A stretch of DNA of 64,000 bases from Hypericum androsaemum (GCA_963995505.1 OZ023182.1:9602707-9666706), one strand, 5' to 3'; shown: positions 36,538 to 47,715, counted from the first letter of the stretch. Notes: generated from the sequence alone by a model not told the origin. Numbers and translations: made by a program.

Positions 36538-39000
36538 ATGACCAATTACTTTGTTGCTCCGGTTCCTTACAAAGATTCAATACCTTTCGTTTCCCAGTCG
36601 TGTGCATGGAGGCGGGATTCATCTACCTCGGCTTTCTCGAAAGAGCCGGCTGAGGCAAATGTCGCCCCGATGGAGTTCTATACTCCCGTCATCCCGATAG
36701 AGACATATGCCGCTTTTCGTGCTCGGAAGCTCTACCAGGAGTCTTGTAGGCACTATGAGGTGTCCTCACGTATGGTCATCAATCAACACCAAAGGATGAG
36801 CGTATCCACCGGACAAGATGTACCCGTCCAACCGGCCTTTGCACATATACCTTTCACCACACCTCCACCATCATCAGGTGTGTTCGCTTATGGTCCAATG
36901 CCCGAAACTCCTATGTATCCCCCGTATCAAACAACTCCTTATATGGCGATGGGGACACAAAGAGTGAACCACTCGGGACACTATGAGACTGCAAGGACGA
37001 GGGCTAGCAATCTCCAAGAGGAATCGAGCTGGTACCAACCGGCCCTGACACAAGATTGGTCATACCCATTTAGGGTCTCGGCCGACCAAAACTCTTTCAA
37101 AAGGAGGGATGTCTACACGAATCCTTTATTCGACTCAAGAGTTTCCAATCCTACCCCGACCCTCCAAGTCATGGATCAAGCACGGATGGACCTAGACGAG
37201 GAGGACAACCGCCATCCCATCAATCGACAAGAAGAGCTCGGTGAGGATGACGATCTCGATGAGGATGACGAGCTCGATGAGGATGATGTCAACCGACAAG
37301 AAGAGCTCACGGATGACGAGCTCGATGACGATGATATCAACCAACAAGAAGAGCTCGATGAGGATGATGAGCTCGATGAGGATGACATCAACCGACAAGA
37401 AGATCTCGGTGAGAACGATGTCAATCGACAAGGAGAGCTCGATGAGGATGATGTCAATCGACAAGAAGAGCTCGATGAGGATGATGTCAACCGACAAAAA
37501 GAGCTCTATGAGGATGAAGATCTCGATGAGGACGAAGTCAATTGTCAGCTCACATTGGGATCTACCCGACGACAAAGGATGGAAGGGCAACCCTTATCTT
37601 CCCAATCCGAGGACTTCATCCCGCATCAATTCGTAAAGGATCAGTCATTGATGGATCCTCACCGTATTGTTCATGTCGCCATGGTTGGCTTCAACCAAAG
37701 CCAAAAAAGAAGCCCCAAGCAAGAGAAGGCCAATCCTAGGACCCGAAGGGCAAGACTCGGGGGGCAAGAAAGGCCACCCGATAAAGGCGTCCCAAAAGCT
37801 TGGAAGTCATTTCGTCAAAGGGGAACCGATGGTCCTCGGCGAGGGAAGGCCGACCTTAAGATCCGGGAGGCAAAACTCGGGGGGCAAGGACGACCACCCG
37901 ATAGCGGTATACCAAAAACTCAGACTCAGAAGTTCTACCCTTCGAGGAAAGTCAACAAGATGTGGAGGCTCCGTCATTCCCGTACTAAGGTAGAACTTCA
38001 AGACGGGTCCAACCCACGCTGATACTCTTTCAACAGACTTGGAGATAAGAGGATCACCCTTGATCTACCAATGCGAGATGTCCTGACAAAGACTCAGAGA
38101 CGTCGCCTTGAGAGGAAGGTCTAGAAACAAAAGCAAGCCATCAAGGACCTCGAAAGGCAACTCGCAGAGCAAAGGGTCCAGTTGGAAAAATAAAAGGTGC
38201 TCCTAGCTCACCCACGAGTTGAACACCGATCGACCCAGACCCGAGACTAGGCCAAGAAGGTTGAAGCCTCTAGGACAATCACGAAAAAGGATCTCAAGCA
38301 CATGAAGGAGGTTCGGCCAAAGGCACCCAAAAATCGACACAAGAAGTTGATCTGGGAGTGGGTACTTAAAGCGAGAAGCGAGATCCATTCCAGGGAAAGT
38401 AACCTTCGTAAGGGCAAGGACGATTGGAAGGAAAAAGATGTCTCGGTCAGTTTTGACATTGGTTATGTTAAGTTTGGAGACTTCCCAGACAAGGTGTCAA
38501 TCCACAAGTTGTTCACCCTCCCAGCCATTTTTAGGCCGAAACTCAACCAACCCAGTCTTCTGAAGGGGGACATGAGTGAGGAAGATACACCTGAGCCACA
38601 GATAGAGATGTTATATATCGTTCCCATTGTGGAAGCCTTCAATGGCGACGTCACCATTGTGAGGCCAACTCAAAGAATAGGCGGACACAAAAAACCTCTT
38701 TGCATCACGGTTCACATGCTTGGGGAGCTGATCAAGAGAGTACCCATGGATGGCATGGGTGTGGCGAACACCTTTCTTCAGTTGCTCCTCAGGGATCGCA
38801 ATGAGGAAAAAGAGGATGTCAGCCCGACTGGCTTGGTCATGACCAACTTTAACAGAAAAGGGCGAGACTTGATCTGCTCCGGTCCGGGAATCCCATCTAC
38901 CATCCACCAATGTCCAATCCGGTGGAAGTCAGATGAAAAGGTGGAGATTATGATGGCCGATGCATGTCCATTCATCCCGGCCATATGCTACATAGAGTAA
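36538..39000 (+). pseudogene. unknown LTR-element protein with acidic repeats, four in-frame stops
   Basis: One frame runs for 821 codons. It is open from 36538 to 38019, then broken by TGA (38020), TAG (38122), TAA (38191) and TAG (38248), and open again to 39000. The N-terminal third is Pro/Tyr-rich. Residues about 220-340 are a repeat built on NRQEELDEDD units. Next comes a duplicated basic block (ARLGGQERPPDKG and AKLGGQGRPPDSG). A predicted Lys/Glu-rich coiled-coil-like stretch covers the stop cluster (LERQLAEQRVQLEK). The C-terminal part contains VKFGDFPDKVSIHKLFTLPA. I recognise no gag, CCHC or pol motif. Codons resume in the same frame after each stop, so the stops are recent point changes rather than frameshifts. 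Confidence 0.8.
37195..37560 (+). repeat. acidic coding minisatellite (NRQEELDEDD units)
   Basis: Units of about 24-36 bases (GATGATGTCAATCGACAAGA and variants) encode Asp/Glu-rich repeats separated by NRQ. Nearly all length differences are multiples of three, so the frame is preserved. Confidence 0.9.
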
Positions 39001-39376
39001 GCCTTCAACGACGGAACCACAATACCAATAAGGGTGGTTTATAGCTACGTAGATGGCTGGTTTGTCTGCTGTGCTAGTTCGATCAGTCAGAATGTCCTTT
39101 CAACCCAACGACCGATTAGTGCCACACCCGGGGGGCAAGTACTCCTAATTAGTTTTGGGGAATAAAGCAATAGGCGAGGTGACAAGGTGATTGGAGGTTT
39201 GCACGTTATCACCTTACAACTAGGCCGGGTATGTCATCAGGACAGCGGCCTAGACCTCTTTGAGCTGCTCATCTTCATTCTATTTCAAGTTAGCTGGCGG
39301 GTGCCAAGTCGGAGATGAAGGCCCACGTCAATACTTCTCGCCTGACCGTACCGAAGTGTTAACGTGCGGGGGGCAT

Positions 39377-41587
39377 TGTTGAGGTATAAAAATAATCTTG
39401 ACATTGTCAATATATTTTGAGGTACCCGGTGTGGTCGCAAGGTGATCGGGTGACCGGTGACCAATGTGATCTGAAAGTGATCGGTGGGTGGTGTTGTCTC
39501 AAAGTAATCACTTCCGGTTTTGAGTTGGAAAGAGGTTGTCGATGGTCTTCCCTCCATCGAGTTCGAAGATGGTCTTACTTGGTCGAAACCGGTGATGATA
39601 GACGACTTCCAAGACCAAAGCTTCCGGTTCGGTCAGCTTCTCGCCTGCTTGGATAACGCTCCTCAGTAAAATGCTCATAACTTTCTATATGGAGATCAAA
39701 ATGAGACGATTCAAGTTTCTAAGGAAACTAAGACGTGGATATACAACTTTTTAGTTTACAACATTTTCTGATTCGGAGCAGAAGGAGGTCAAAAATATAG
39801 TTTAACGCAGATATTTGCTCTGAGTTCGAAGGTGGACGCCCCATCCGTGAAGTCCGAGTGGGCGCCACAAAGTTATCCGAGTGGGCGTCCCATCTATGAA
39901 GTCTGAGTGGGCGCCCCATCCTTGAAGTCCAAGTGGATGTCCTATCTCCGAAGTCATCCGGGATGTCCGGGTTATGCCCTTGAAGTTGGATGTCCGGGTG
40001 AACGCCGAGCTCTTCAGATGTCCGGGTTGGACACTTCAGTCCATGAGGTCGATATGTCCGAGTTGGACACTTCAGTCCGTGAAGTCGATATGTCCGAGTT
40101 GGACACTTCGGTACATGAAGTCGATATGTCCAGGTTGGGCACTTCGGTACGTGAAGTCGATATATCCGGGTAAGGTGCCTTGATCCGTGAAGTGATATGT
40201 CCGGGTTGGGCGCTTCGGCTTGTGAGATCGATATGTCCGAGTTGGGCACCTCGGCCTGCTAAGTAGGATGTCCGAGTTGGACAACTCGGCCCACTTGAAG
40301 TGGCCGTTTAAGTCCGCGTTGGACTTTAAGGTGGTAAGGCCCGCTTCGAGTTAAAGGTGATAAGGCCCGCCTCTTGCTCCATGCTTGTAGGTGGGAAGAT
40401 GATTCTGGGTTTCAAGCGAGAAGCCTATGGCAAGAGGTCGAGTGAGAGGCCGAAGGCGAAAGGCTCCTCTCGCCCACATAGGCGAGACCGAGCGAGGGCT
40501 CTTCTCACTCACGTTGGTGATCGGGCGAGAGGCTCCTCTCGCCCACAAAGGTGAGATCGAGCGAGAGATTCTTCTCGCTCGCGTTGGTGAGCCCGGGCGA
40601 GAGGCTCCTCTCGCCCACTTGGCCGAGTCCTATCGAGAAACTTGTCTGACTCAAATAGGCGAGGGGCCGGTAGGAGGCACGAGCGAGGAGCCGAGTGAGA
40701 GGCCTACGGCGAGAGGCCGAGCGAGAGGTCGAGTGGCAAAAGGTCGAGTGAGAGGCCTACGCTGAGAAGCCGAGTGGCGAGAGGCTGAGTGAGAGGCCTA
40801 CGGGGAGAGGTCGAGTGGCGAAAGGTCGAGCGAGAAACTTAAGGCAAGAAGATGAGCAAGGAGCCTAAGGCGAGAAGCCGAGCGAGAAGCCGAAGGTGAG
40901 AAGCCAACTTGGACCCGAGCGGGAAGCTCATTTGACCTTTGTAGGCGGGAAGGCGATTCCGGGAATATGTCCACTTTGGTTGAGGAGGCCGTTAGCTTGA
41001 GCCCATTTTGGGATTCACTTTGGGCCTGACGAGATGTCCATCTTGGGCGATGACAGACTTGAGTCAAGATTTTGCATGGGAGATTCGAGAAGGTTAAGAC
41101 GATCTATATTTTTCTAACTTGAGCCGAGATTCTCAATATTTGGCAAGACATGGTAAGTTCCTCTTTAGGCCGCGATTGCTTGGTCGTCACATTTTGAAAG
41201 CTTCCTATTCGAGGACAGGATCTGCTCATTCAAGGAAGACGGCTTGTACTGAGCCGAGAGGATCCTGTCGTATTAGGAACAAATAACTTGAAGCGGATCT
41301 CTCGGGATTGAGACTTGGAGCCGAAGGCCTTGGAGGCAGTTTAGGATTTTCTATTATGAAGGCGCGGAAGTTAGGTCAAGGCACTCTATATAAGGAGGGC
41401 TCGGGCGAGAGAACGAACATCAATCAACCAACACAACACAACAATTATTTTACTATCTTGTCGTTTTATCTTTTCTTAGCCTAACGTAGCCCGTAGCATA
41501 GCTCTAGCTTTAGCCTTAGTATAGACCGACCTTGGGACTACCACTCCAGATTCGTCTCGGGTTACTTGTTTCCTTTTCCCCGCAACA
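39377..41587 (+). repeat. 3' LTR, 2211 bp, full length
   Basis: Starts TGTTGAGG and ends GCAACA. It contains about seven ~36-bp units related to ATGTCCGAGTTGGACACTTC (40015-40290), then many GAGAGGCC/GGCGAGAGG units (40440-40900), then a unique promoter-like region. It is the more complete copy of the pair. Confidence 0.92.
41387..41394 (+). promoter_or_regulatory. TATA box of the 3' LTR
   Basis: TATATAAG is followed by GAGGGCTCGGGCGAGAG, then a CAATCAACCAACACAAC leader. The position inside the LTR fits a U3/R boundary about 25-35 bp downstream. The 5' LTR lacks this site. Confidence 0.65.
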
Positions 41588-41745
41588 GGTTGTATAAAAT
41601 ATAATTATTATATATGAGGCAGCGGTAATATTCCAGGACGAAGGCGGAGCCACTAAGATCTAGAGTCAAAGAAACATTGCTTAAATGTTTCCCAACAATG
41701 CGACACTTTTGCAATAAGAATTTAAATTCGAACCAATGTCGAACA

Positions 41746-41782
41746 GGATTCAAATTCTGATGTGGTGTAAAAAATTTACCTT

Positions 41783-41844
<62 letters not shown>

Positions 41845-41880
41845 AGGTAAATTTTTTACACCACATCAGAATTTGAATCC
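41746..41880. repeat. 135-bp palindrome with (TA)n loop
   Basis: Two 40-bp arms (41746-41785 and 41841-41880) are perfect inverted copies, enclosing about 55 bp of TA repeats. The arms include a B-box-like AGGATTCAAATTC, so the palindrome may have formed from two oppositely oriented SINE-like pieces. The structure could extrude as a long hairpin. Confidence 0.95.
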
Positions 41881-41930
41881 TGGACCTCCTAGAAATAGTA
41901 TACTCTTTGTACCGCTAGGCTAAATGCCCT
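41868..41930 (-). mobile_element. SINE-like head (A and B boxes)
   Basis: On the minus strand, TTTAGCCTAGCGG (41912-41924) followed by CCAGGATTCAAATTC (41868-41882) matches the A-box/B-box layout seen at 8044-8140. Shortened copies lacking the B box occur at the start of the tandem units at 42452 and 45575. Confidence 0.5.
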
Positions 41931-42732
41931 TTGATAAATTTTATATATAGTTATAATTTTATATATAATTATGTTATTTTTTGGAATTATATATAGTTAT
42001 GTCATGTCATGGACAAACAATTTTAGGAGAGAGAAAGTAGGATAAAGTTTAAGTGTTGAGTTTACAGCTAATGACAAGTTTAAACGAAACAAGAAAAAAG
42101 GTTTGGTGAGAACGAAAGAAACATGTCCACGAAATCTTGTTGTCCAAAATTATCGTTTATGTTAAAATAAATCTTCTGATTCCTTTTTGGTACCCATTAC
42201 CATTATTTGGTTTTTGACGGGCGAAAACTTACTAGCTCCAAATACACCTATTCTTGAAATTACGGTAAATTTGGTTATACGTGAAAAATTCACTTATTTG
42301 TTGTGTGTTAGATGTAAAAACTTAAATATGGTACTAGGATAGTTTGATGTTGTGTTTATTGTTCTCCTCTATCCATGTATCATCACCGATTTTAATATTT
42401 TGAATTTGACACGATTATTTTCTCTTTGATTTTGTATTGATGTATTTTATTCCTGGACCTCCTAGAAATAGTACACTCCTTGTACCGCTAGGCCAAATGC
42501 ACTTTGGTAAATTTTATATACAGTTATAATTTTATATATAATTATGTTATTTTTTGGAATTATATATAGTTATGTCATGTCATGGACAAACAGTTTTAGG
42601 AGAGAGAAAGTAGGATAAAGTTTAAGTGTTGAGTTTACAGCTAATGACAAGTTTAAACGAAACAAGAAAAAGGGGTTGGTGAGAATGAAAGAAACATGTC
42701 CACGAAATCTTGTTGTCCAAAATTATCGTTTA

Positions 42733-45238
42733 TGTTATGAATTCAGCAATTAGAGAACAAAACGCGCAAAGAACACGAACACAAGAGATAGCGTGGTTCG
42801 GCCTAGTGCCTATGTCCACGGTGAGAAAGGAGAACTTTTATTGATGGATCCGAGTCACAAAGCTATACAAAACCTTAGGGTAACATGCCTTTATATATAG
42901 GCAAACCCTTGTACATCAAGTAAGCTATCTAGGTCAAATTAGGAGTCCAATAGCTAGTCCGAATATAATAGGAAACAAGCCCACAAATTGTTTCCTCTTT
43001 AATTTCTCGACATCTCTAACAATCTCCACCTTGGCAAGAAATCATCCCGTGGACGAACCATGAAGCTCCATCCGAACTTCAACAAACTCCATCTTGATGA
43101 AATACCACCACATGAAGAACCATGAGAACTTGAGAAACCAAACCGACTCTACCAGCTCCACCTTGACCATAGATACACCGCCATCAATAATACCATCTCA
43201 ACTTTCTCACCACCTTTTTTCGTTCAATCACATGGAGTCAGCCCTCAAGCTCGAGCTTCCGAGCTTGCTTGGCCTATTCCCTCCAATCTCCATTGAACCC
43301 CAACTAGCAAGTCCACTTGCTGAAGCAACCTTGCGACCAATAGACGCGTCCTCTATTTTTTGGTCAGCTCCATGCTCCACAACCTCGAACTGCTTCTCCG
43401 CTGGACCTTCTTGCCTCATACCAATGCTACATGCCATTGCATACAAAGGGAAACCTTTTGTTCTACCAAGTAGAACCCTCGACATGCCACGAACTCCACC
43501 ACTCGGCCATGAGTGAGATACCTGATTCGTCCGTGGTGCTACCAACGGCTTCGCATTCCCCATGCAAAACCTACCCAATACCTTTGACGTGCACGTCTCT
43601 TTAGACAACCATAGCAGAAACTTGTTAACTTTGTCTCCGCGAATCCCAACTCCACTCAAACCATTCATGTCAAGCTTTCGCTCCATCACACAAGAGCTTT
43701 TCTCCCCTCTATCGGAACCCAACGATGTGACTCCACCTACAAGCGTGTTCCCCACTAACCTATAGGTGTTCCTAGCATTCCTTTCACCCTTCATCACCAC
43801 CACAGCATCCTTCTCCACCTCCATTAGCCCGCTTGTAACATTATAATTGTACCTACTATAATCCAAGGCTCCTAACGAGATCAAATTTCTCTCCAACTTT
43901 GGAACATGCCTAACCCCACACAATTTTCTCTCAACACCATCCCACATCTTGATTTGGATATCACCTATGCTAGCAATTCTGGAAGTAGAACCATCACTCA
44001 TAGTCACCATACCTGAATTAACGAACTTGTAGGTGTCGAACCACCCTCTCTTGGGCATCATGTGAAAAGAGCAAGCGCTATCCAAAATCCAGGAATCAGA
44101 ATGCTTTGGACTTGACAAAACAGAAAGAAGATCACCATCTGACCCGTCCGAATGTGAGGCCACATTCACGGAACCTGATCCTTTTTCCTCGCGATCCCGA
44201 GTTCTTTTTGGACAATCCTTCTTCACGTGTCCTTTTTCTCCGCACTCGAAGTAATTTCTCTTGAACCTCATTGACAACGACTTGGATCTCTTCCCGTCTT
44301 TTGCTCCACTACGATCACCATGGCTACCCCTCACAACCAGCCCTTCCGCTTGTTCATCGCCAATTTTCTTTCTTTGATGAAACCCTAGCAGAGCACTTGT
44401 GATATCTTCCAACACCAGGGACTCCTTCCCCCAAGTTAGAGTTGTAACCAAATTTTCGTAGAAGTCAGGTAAAGAATTCAGCAGCAACAATGCCTTGTCT
44501 TCTTCCTCGAACTTCACATCAACCTTTCTCAAGTCGCTCACAAGTTGACTGAAACTATTAATGTGTTGGCTCAAATCCGAGCCCTCCTTCATCTTGAGCC
44601 CGTACAATTTTTGCTTAAGATAAAGCTTGTTCGACAAAGACTTAGACATATACCTTGCCTCCAATTTCTTCCATACCTCAGCTGGTGACTCCTCATCCAT
44701 GATGTGATACATCACATCATCCGCCAAGCACAAGCGAATTATCGCCACCGCCTTGGCCCTCATCACCTTCCACTCTTGCTCCTCCATCTTCTCGGGCTTC
44801 TTCTCTGAGAGCGTGATGACCATCCCTTATTGCACGAGGAGATCCTTGACACGCCTTTGTCATAACCCAAAATTTGAAGAACCATCAAACTTCACAAGAG
44901 CAAATTTCGCGCCGTCCGTCATCCTCCAACCCAAGCTCTTGATACCAATTGTTATGAATTCAGCAATTACAGAACAAAATGCGCAAAGAACACAGACACA
45001 AGAGATAGCATGGTTCGGCCTAGTGCCTACGTCCACGGTGAGAAAGGAGAACTTTTATTGATGGATCCGAGTCACAAAGTTATACAAAACCTTAGGGTAA
45101 CATGTCTTTATATATAGGCAAACCCTTGTACATCAAGTAAGCTATTTAGGTCAAATTAGGAGTCCAAAAGCTAGTCCGAATAGAATAGGAAACAAGCCCA
45201 CAAATTATTTCCTCTTTAATTTCTCGACATCTCTAACA
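42733..45238 (-). mobile_element. gag-only Copia-type LTR retrotransposon
   Basis: Two 289-bp LTRs (42733-43021 and 44950-45238) have TG...CA ends (read minus: TGTTAGAGATGTCGAG ... TTCATAACA). They are flanked by the 5-bp target duplication GTTTA (42728-42732 and 45239-45243). Beside the right LTR, the minus strand reads TTGGTATCAAGAGC, the initiator-Met tRNA primer site usual for Copia. The interior is only 1.9 kb and codes gag and a protease-region fragment; integrase and reverse transcriptase are missing. Confidence 0.95.
43228..44922 (-). pseudogene. Copia gag with pre-integrase/protease-region fragment
   Basis: The likely start is at 44922 (MTDGAKFALVKFDGSSN), interrupted by TGA at 44862-44860 and TAA at 44829-44827, then open for about 530 codons. 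It contains a UBN2/Copia gag core (VMYHIMDEESPAEVWKKLEA, LKQKLYGLKM) and a zinc knuckle reading YFECGEKGHVKKDC, where the first Cys is Tyr. A SWILDSACSFHM protease-like motif and an HVPKLERNLISLGALD block follow. The frame then jumps to an unrelated-looking C-terminal tail (FEVVEHGADQKIEDA), so most of pol was lost by deletion. Confidence 0.9.
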
Positions 45239-46186
45239 GTTTATGTTAAAATAAATCTTCTGATTCTTTTTTGGTACCCATTACCATTATTTGATTTTTG
45301 ACGGGCGAAAACTTTACTAGCTCCAAATACACCAATTCTTGAAATTACGGTAAATTTGGTTATACGTGAAAATTTTACTTATTTGTTGTGTGTTAGATGT
45401 AAAAAATTAAATATGGTACTAGTATAGTTTGATGTTGTGTTTATTGTTCTCCTCTATCCATGTATCATCACCGATTTTAATATTTTGAATTTGACACAAT
45501 GATTCTAACAGATATGTTCAAAGTAGACTCAGCCAATTTATTTTCTCTTTGATTTTGTATTGATGTATTTTATTCCTGGACCTCCTAGAAATAATACACT
45601 CCTTGTACCGCTAGGCCAAATGCCCTTTGGTAAATTTTATATATAGTTATAATTTTATATATAATTATGTTATTTTTTGGAATTATATATAGTTATGTCA
45701 TGTCATGGACAAACAATTTTAGGAGAGAGAAAGTAGGATAAAGTTTAAGTGTTGAGTTTATAGCTAATGATAAGTTTAAACGAAACAAGAAAAAAGGGTT
45801 GGTGAGAACGAAAGAAACATGTCCACGAAATCTTGTTGTCCAAAATTATCGTTTATGTTAAAATAAATCTTCTGATTCCTTTTTGGTACCCATTACCATT
45901 ATTTGGTTTTTGACGGGCGAAAACTTTACTAGTTCCAAATACACCAATTCTTGAAATTACGGTAAATTTGGCTATACGTGAAAAATTCTCTTATTTGTTG
46001 TGTGTTAGACGTAAAAAATTAAATATGATACTAGGATAGTTTGATGTTGTGTTTATTGTTCTCCTCTACTAATGTATCATCACCGATTTTAATATTTTGA
46101 ATTTGACACGATAATTCTTACAAATATGTTCAAAGTAGACTCAGCCAATTTATTTTCTCTTTGATTTTGTATTGATGTATTTTATT

Positions 46187-46994
46187 AAATCAGTAGAATG
46201 AGATATACCAGACCAACCCAAAAAGTGTGAAAATGGCCCACAGAAATTGATAATAGTGGTTCTGAAATAGAAAGTGCAAAAATGTAAAATTGTCATTACT
46301 TTAAGGGACAAGGGATGACGCAGACAGGGACCTATCCTTTTCCCCAGCCCACACCATGAGAAAGTGTTGGTGACTCGGATTTGGATCCTCGAGGCTTAGG
46401 CCTTATCCTTTTCCTTTTTAGAATGGGAAAACACCCAAATAACACATATATAAATATTAAAAAGTGGATGGGAACAAGCCATAGGATCCAACATTCCCTC
46501 TTAAATTTCTCCCAAAAAAAATTCCCTCTTGAAAGTTTTTTTATCGCATTCGATATCCAGATTCATTTGACTAACTAATACAAATTTGAGTTGGATAAAA
46601 TTTTGTCAAAGGTGACCACTCTCTCAACATTTAACACTGAATGTTTGCAAAAGACTTGAACTCAAGGTTAAGTTAGAATAGTATTTTTCTTTAAATTCCT
46701 CCAACAAAAAAAGTAATAACCAATTCAAGCAAGTAACTGGTCAACTTTCCTCAAGTGATAACACAGGATAGGATTTTTTTTTTTTTGAGGGGAAGGATAG
46801 GATTATTTGGATATACACAAAGGGAAACACCAAAAAGCTCAAATATATACATAGGCCTCTTCCACTCAGACGATATACTTAAAACAGGAAAGCCATTAAT
46901 ACGATACACAAGACATTCTGGCACCTACCACCTTATATATGGTCATAATTTTCCTAAATTCTCACACCCTTGACATTTCTTCTTAGTGCCACAA
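46187..46994. other. 5' flank of the OXS3-family gene
   Basis: Spacer and promoter sequence. A TATATA-containing stretch lies at 46932-46941, about 55-60 bp before the start codon. No other gene was recognised. Confidence 0.5.
46932..46941 (+). promoter_or_regulatory. probable TATA box of the OXS3-family gene
   Basis: CTTATATATGG lies about 55 bp upstream of the ATG at 46995. The spacing fits a short 5' UTR. No other core element was identified. Confidence 0.45.
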
Positions 46995-47715
46995 ATGGGT
47001 CAAGAAGCAAACCATCTCCATTTCTTTGCAAACCTGGGCTCGGAGAAAATGAGCCCTAATGATCATGCTCAACTTGGTGATTTATCCATGGAGGAAGGAT
47101 CAGCCTCAGGAGAAGGAGAATCCTCCTCCATTGATGATGATTCAATAAACTCCCTTGGGTCAACCTCATCTTCATCAGATTTAGTAGAGGATGCTTCTTC
47201 CCCACCAACTGATGGTCCTCTTTATGAATTATCAGAGCTCATGGCCCAGCTTCCAATCAAGTAAGTCGCCAGGAAAAAAACCATCCACAATTTTATTGGC
47301 TATACATCAATCTGCTTTGTATCAAATATTATTGGTCGAAAATATTTATCATCAGAACATTCGACTAATACATTAGGGCATGAAAATTATTACTATATCT
47401 TTCGTTATTGTGTATGGCAGGAGGGGTCTTTCAAAGTTTTATCAAGGGAAGTCTCAGTCTTACGCTTCCCTAGCAAGTGTGAAGAGCTTAGAAGATCTTG
47501 CAAAGAAAGGGCCTTTCCCAAAAAGACTGACGATGAAATCATGCAAGAGCTATTCTGGGTTGGAGGGGCACAGCCGGTGTTTCAGCCCTAAAGCCACCAT
47601 TTCCAAGAGGGCTTCAAGAGGCTCTTTTCTGTCGTCGTCGTCGTCTAATTTAGGTAGAAGATCAGGGCCGTTTGTTAGTAGTATAGGCATTCCTTGTCCT
47701 CGCCGTACCAATTAG
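46995..47715 (+). CDS. OXS3: OXIDATIVE STRESS 3 (OXS3)-family protein
   Basis: Two exons (46995-47260 and 47421-47715) join in frame to 186 residues with a GT-AG intron. The N-terminal half is acidic and serine-rich ([22 protein letters not shown]). At the exon junction is the family signature [19 protein letters not shown] (about residues 89-107). The C-terminal half is basic and Ser-rich ([15 protein letters not shown]). OXS3-family members are plant nuclear proteins linked to stress tolerance and chromatin; no enzyme activity is known to me. The ATG at 46995 was chosen because upstream in-frame codons contain no earlier ATG. It is the first host gene after about 25 kb of transposon-rich DNA. 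Confidence 0.9.

Larger units (their letters stand above)
35064..41587 (+). mobile_element. complete non-autonomous LTR retrotransposon with unknown ORF
   Basis: Two direct LTRs (35064-36468 and 39377-41587) begin TGTTGAGGTATAAAAATAAT and end in AACA. They are flanked by a perfect 5-bp target duplication GGTTG (35059-35063 and 41588-41592). After the 5' LTR comes a likely primer-binding region, TTTTTTGGCACGCTCGGTGG. A short purine tract GCGGGGGG precedes the 3' LTR. The 2.9-kb interior has no recognisable gag, protease, integrase, reverse transcriptase or RNase H, only one long interrupted frame (36538-39000). It would need enzymes from an autonomous partner, probably Ty3/gypsy of the Tat group judging by the primer-site style, which is a weak inference. 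Confidence 0.92.
41879..46186. repeat. three tandem copies of a ~0.57-0.61-kb unit
   Basis: Each unit starts CCTGGACCTCCTAGAAATA (41879, 42452, 45575) and runs through GTCATGTCATGGACAAAC, GTCCACGAAATCTTGTTGTC and TTTTTGACGGGCGAAAAC to TTGATGTATTTTATT. Unit 1 lacks about 40 bp found in units 2 and 3 (GTTCAAAGTAGACTCAGCC region). Unit 2 is interrupted by the Copia element 42733-45238. No coding function was recognised in the unit. Confidence 0.93.

Noticed and set aside
37176..37490. Long serine-rich open frame on the minus strand
   Set aside because: It is the antisense shadow of the acidic coding repeat (GAT/GAG codons read as ATC/CTC or TCA/TCC).
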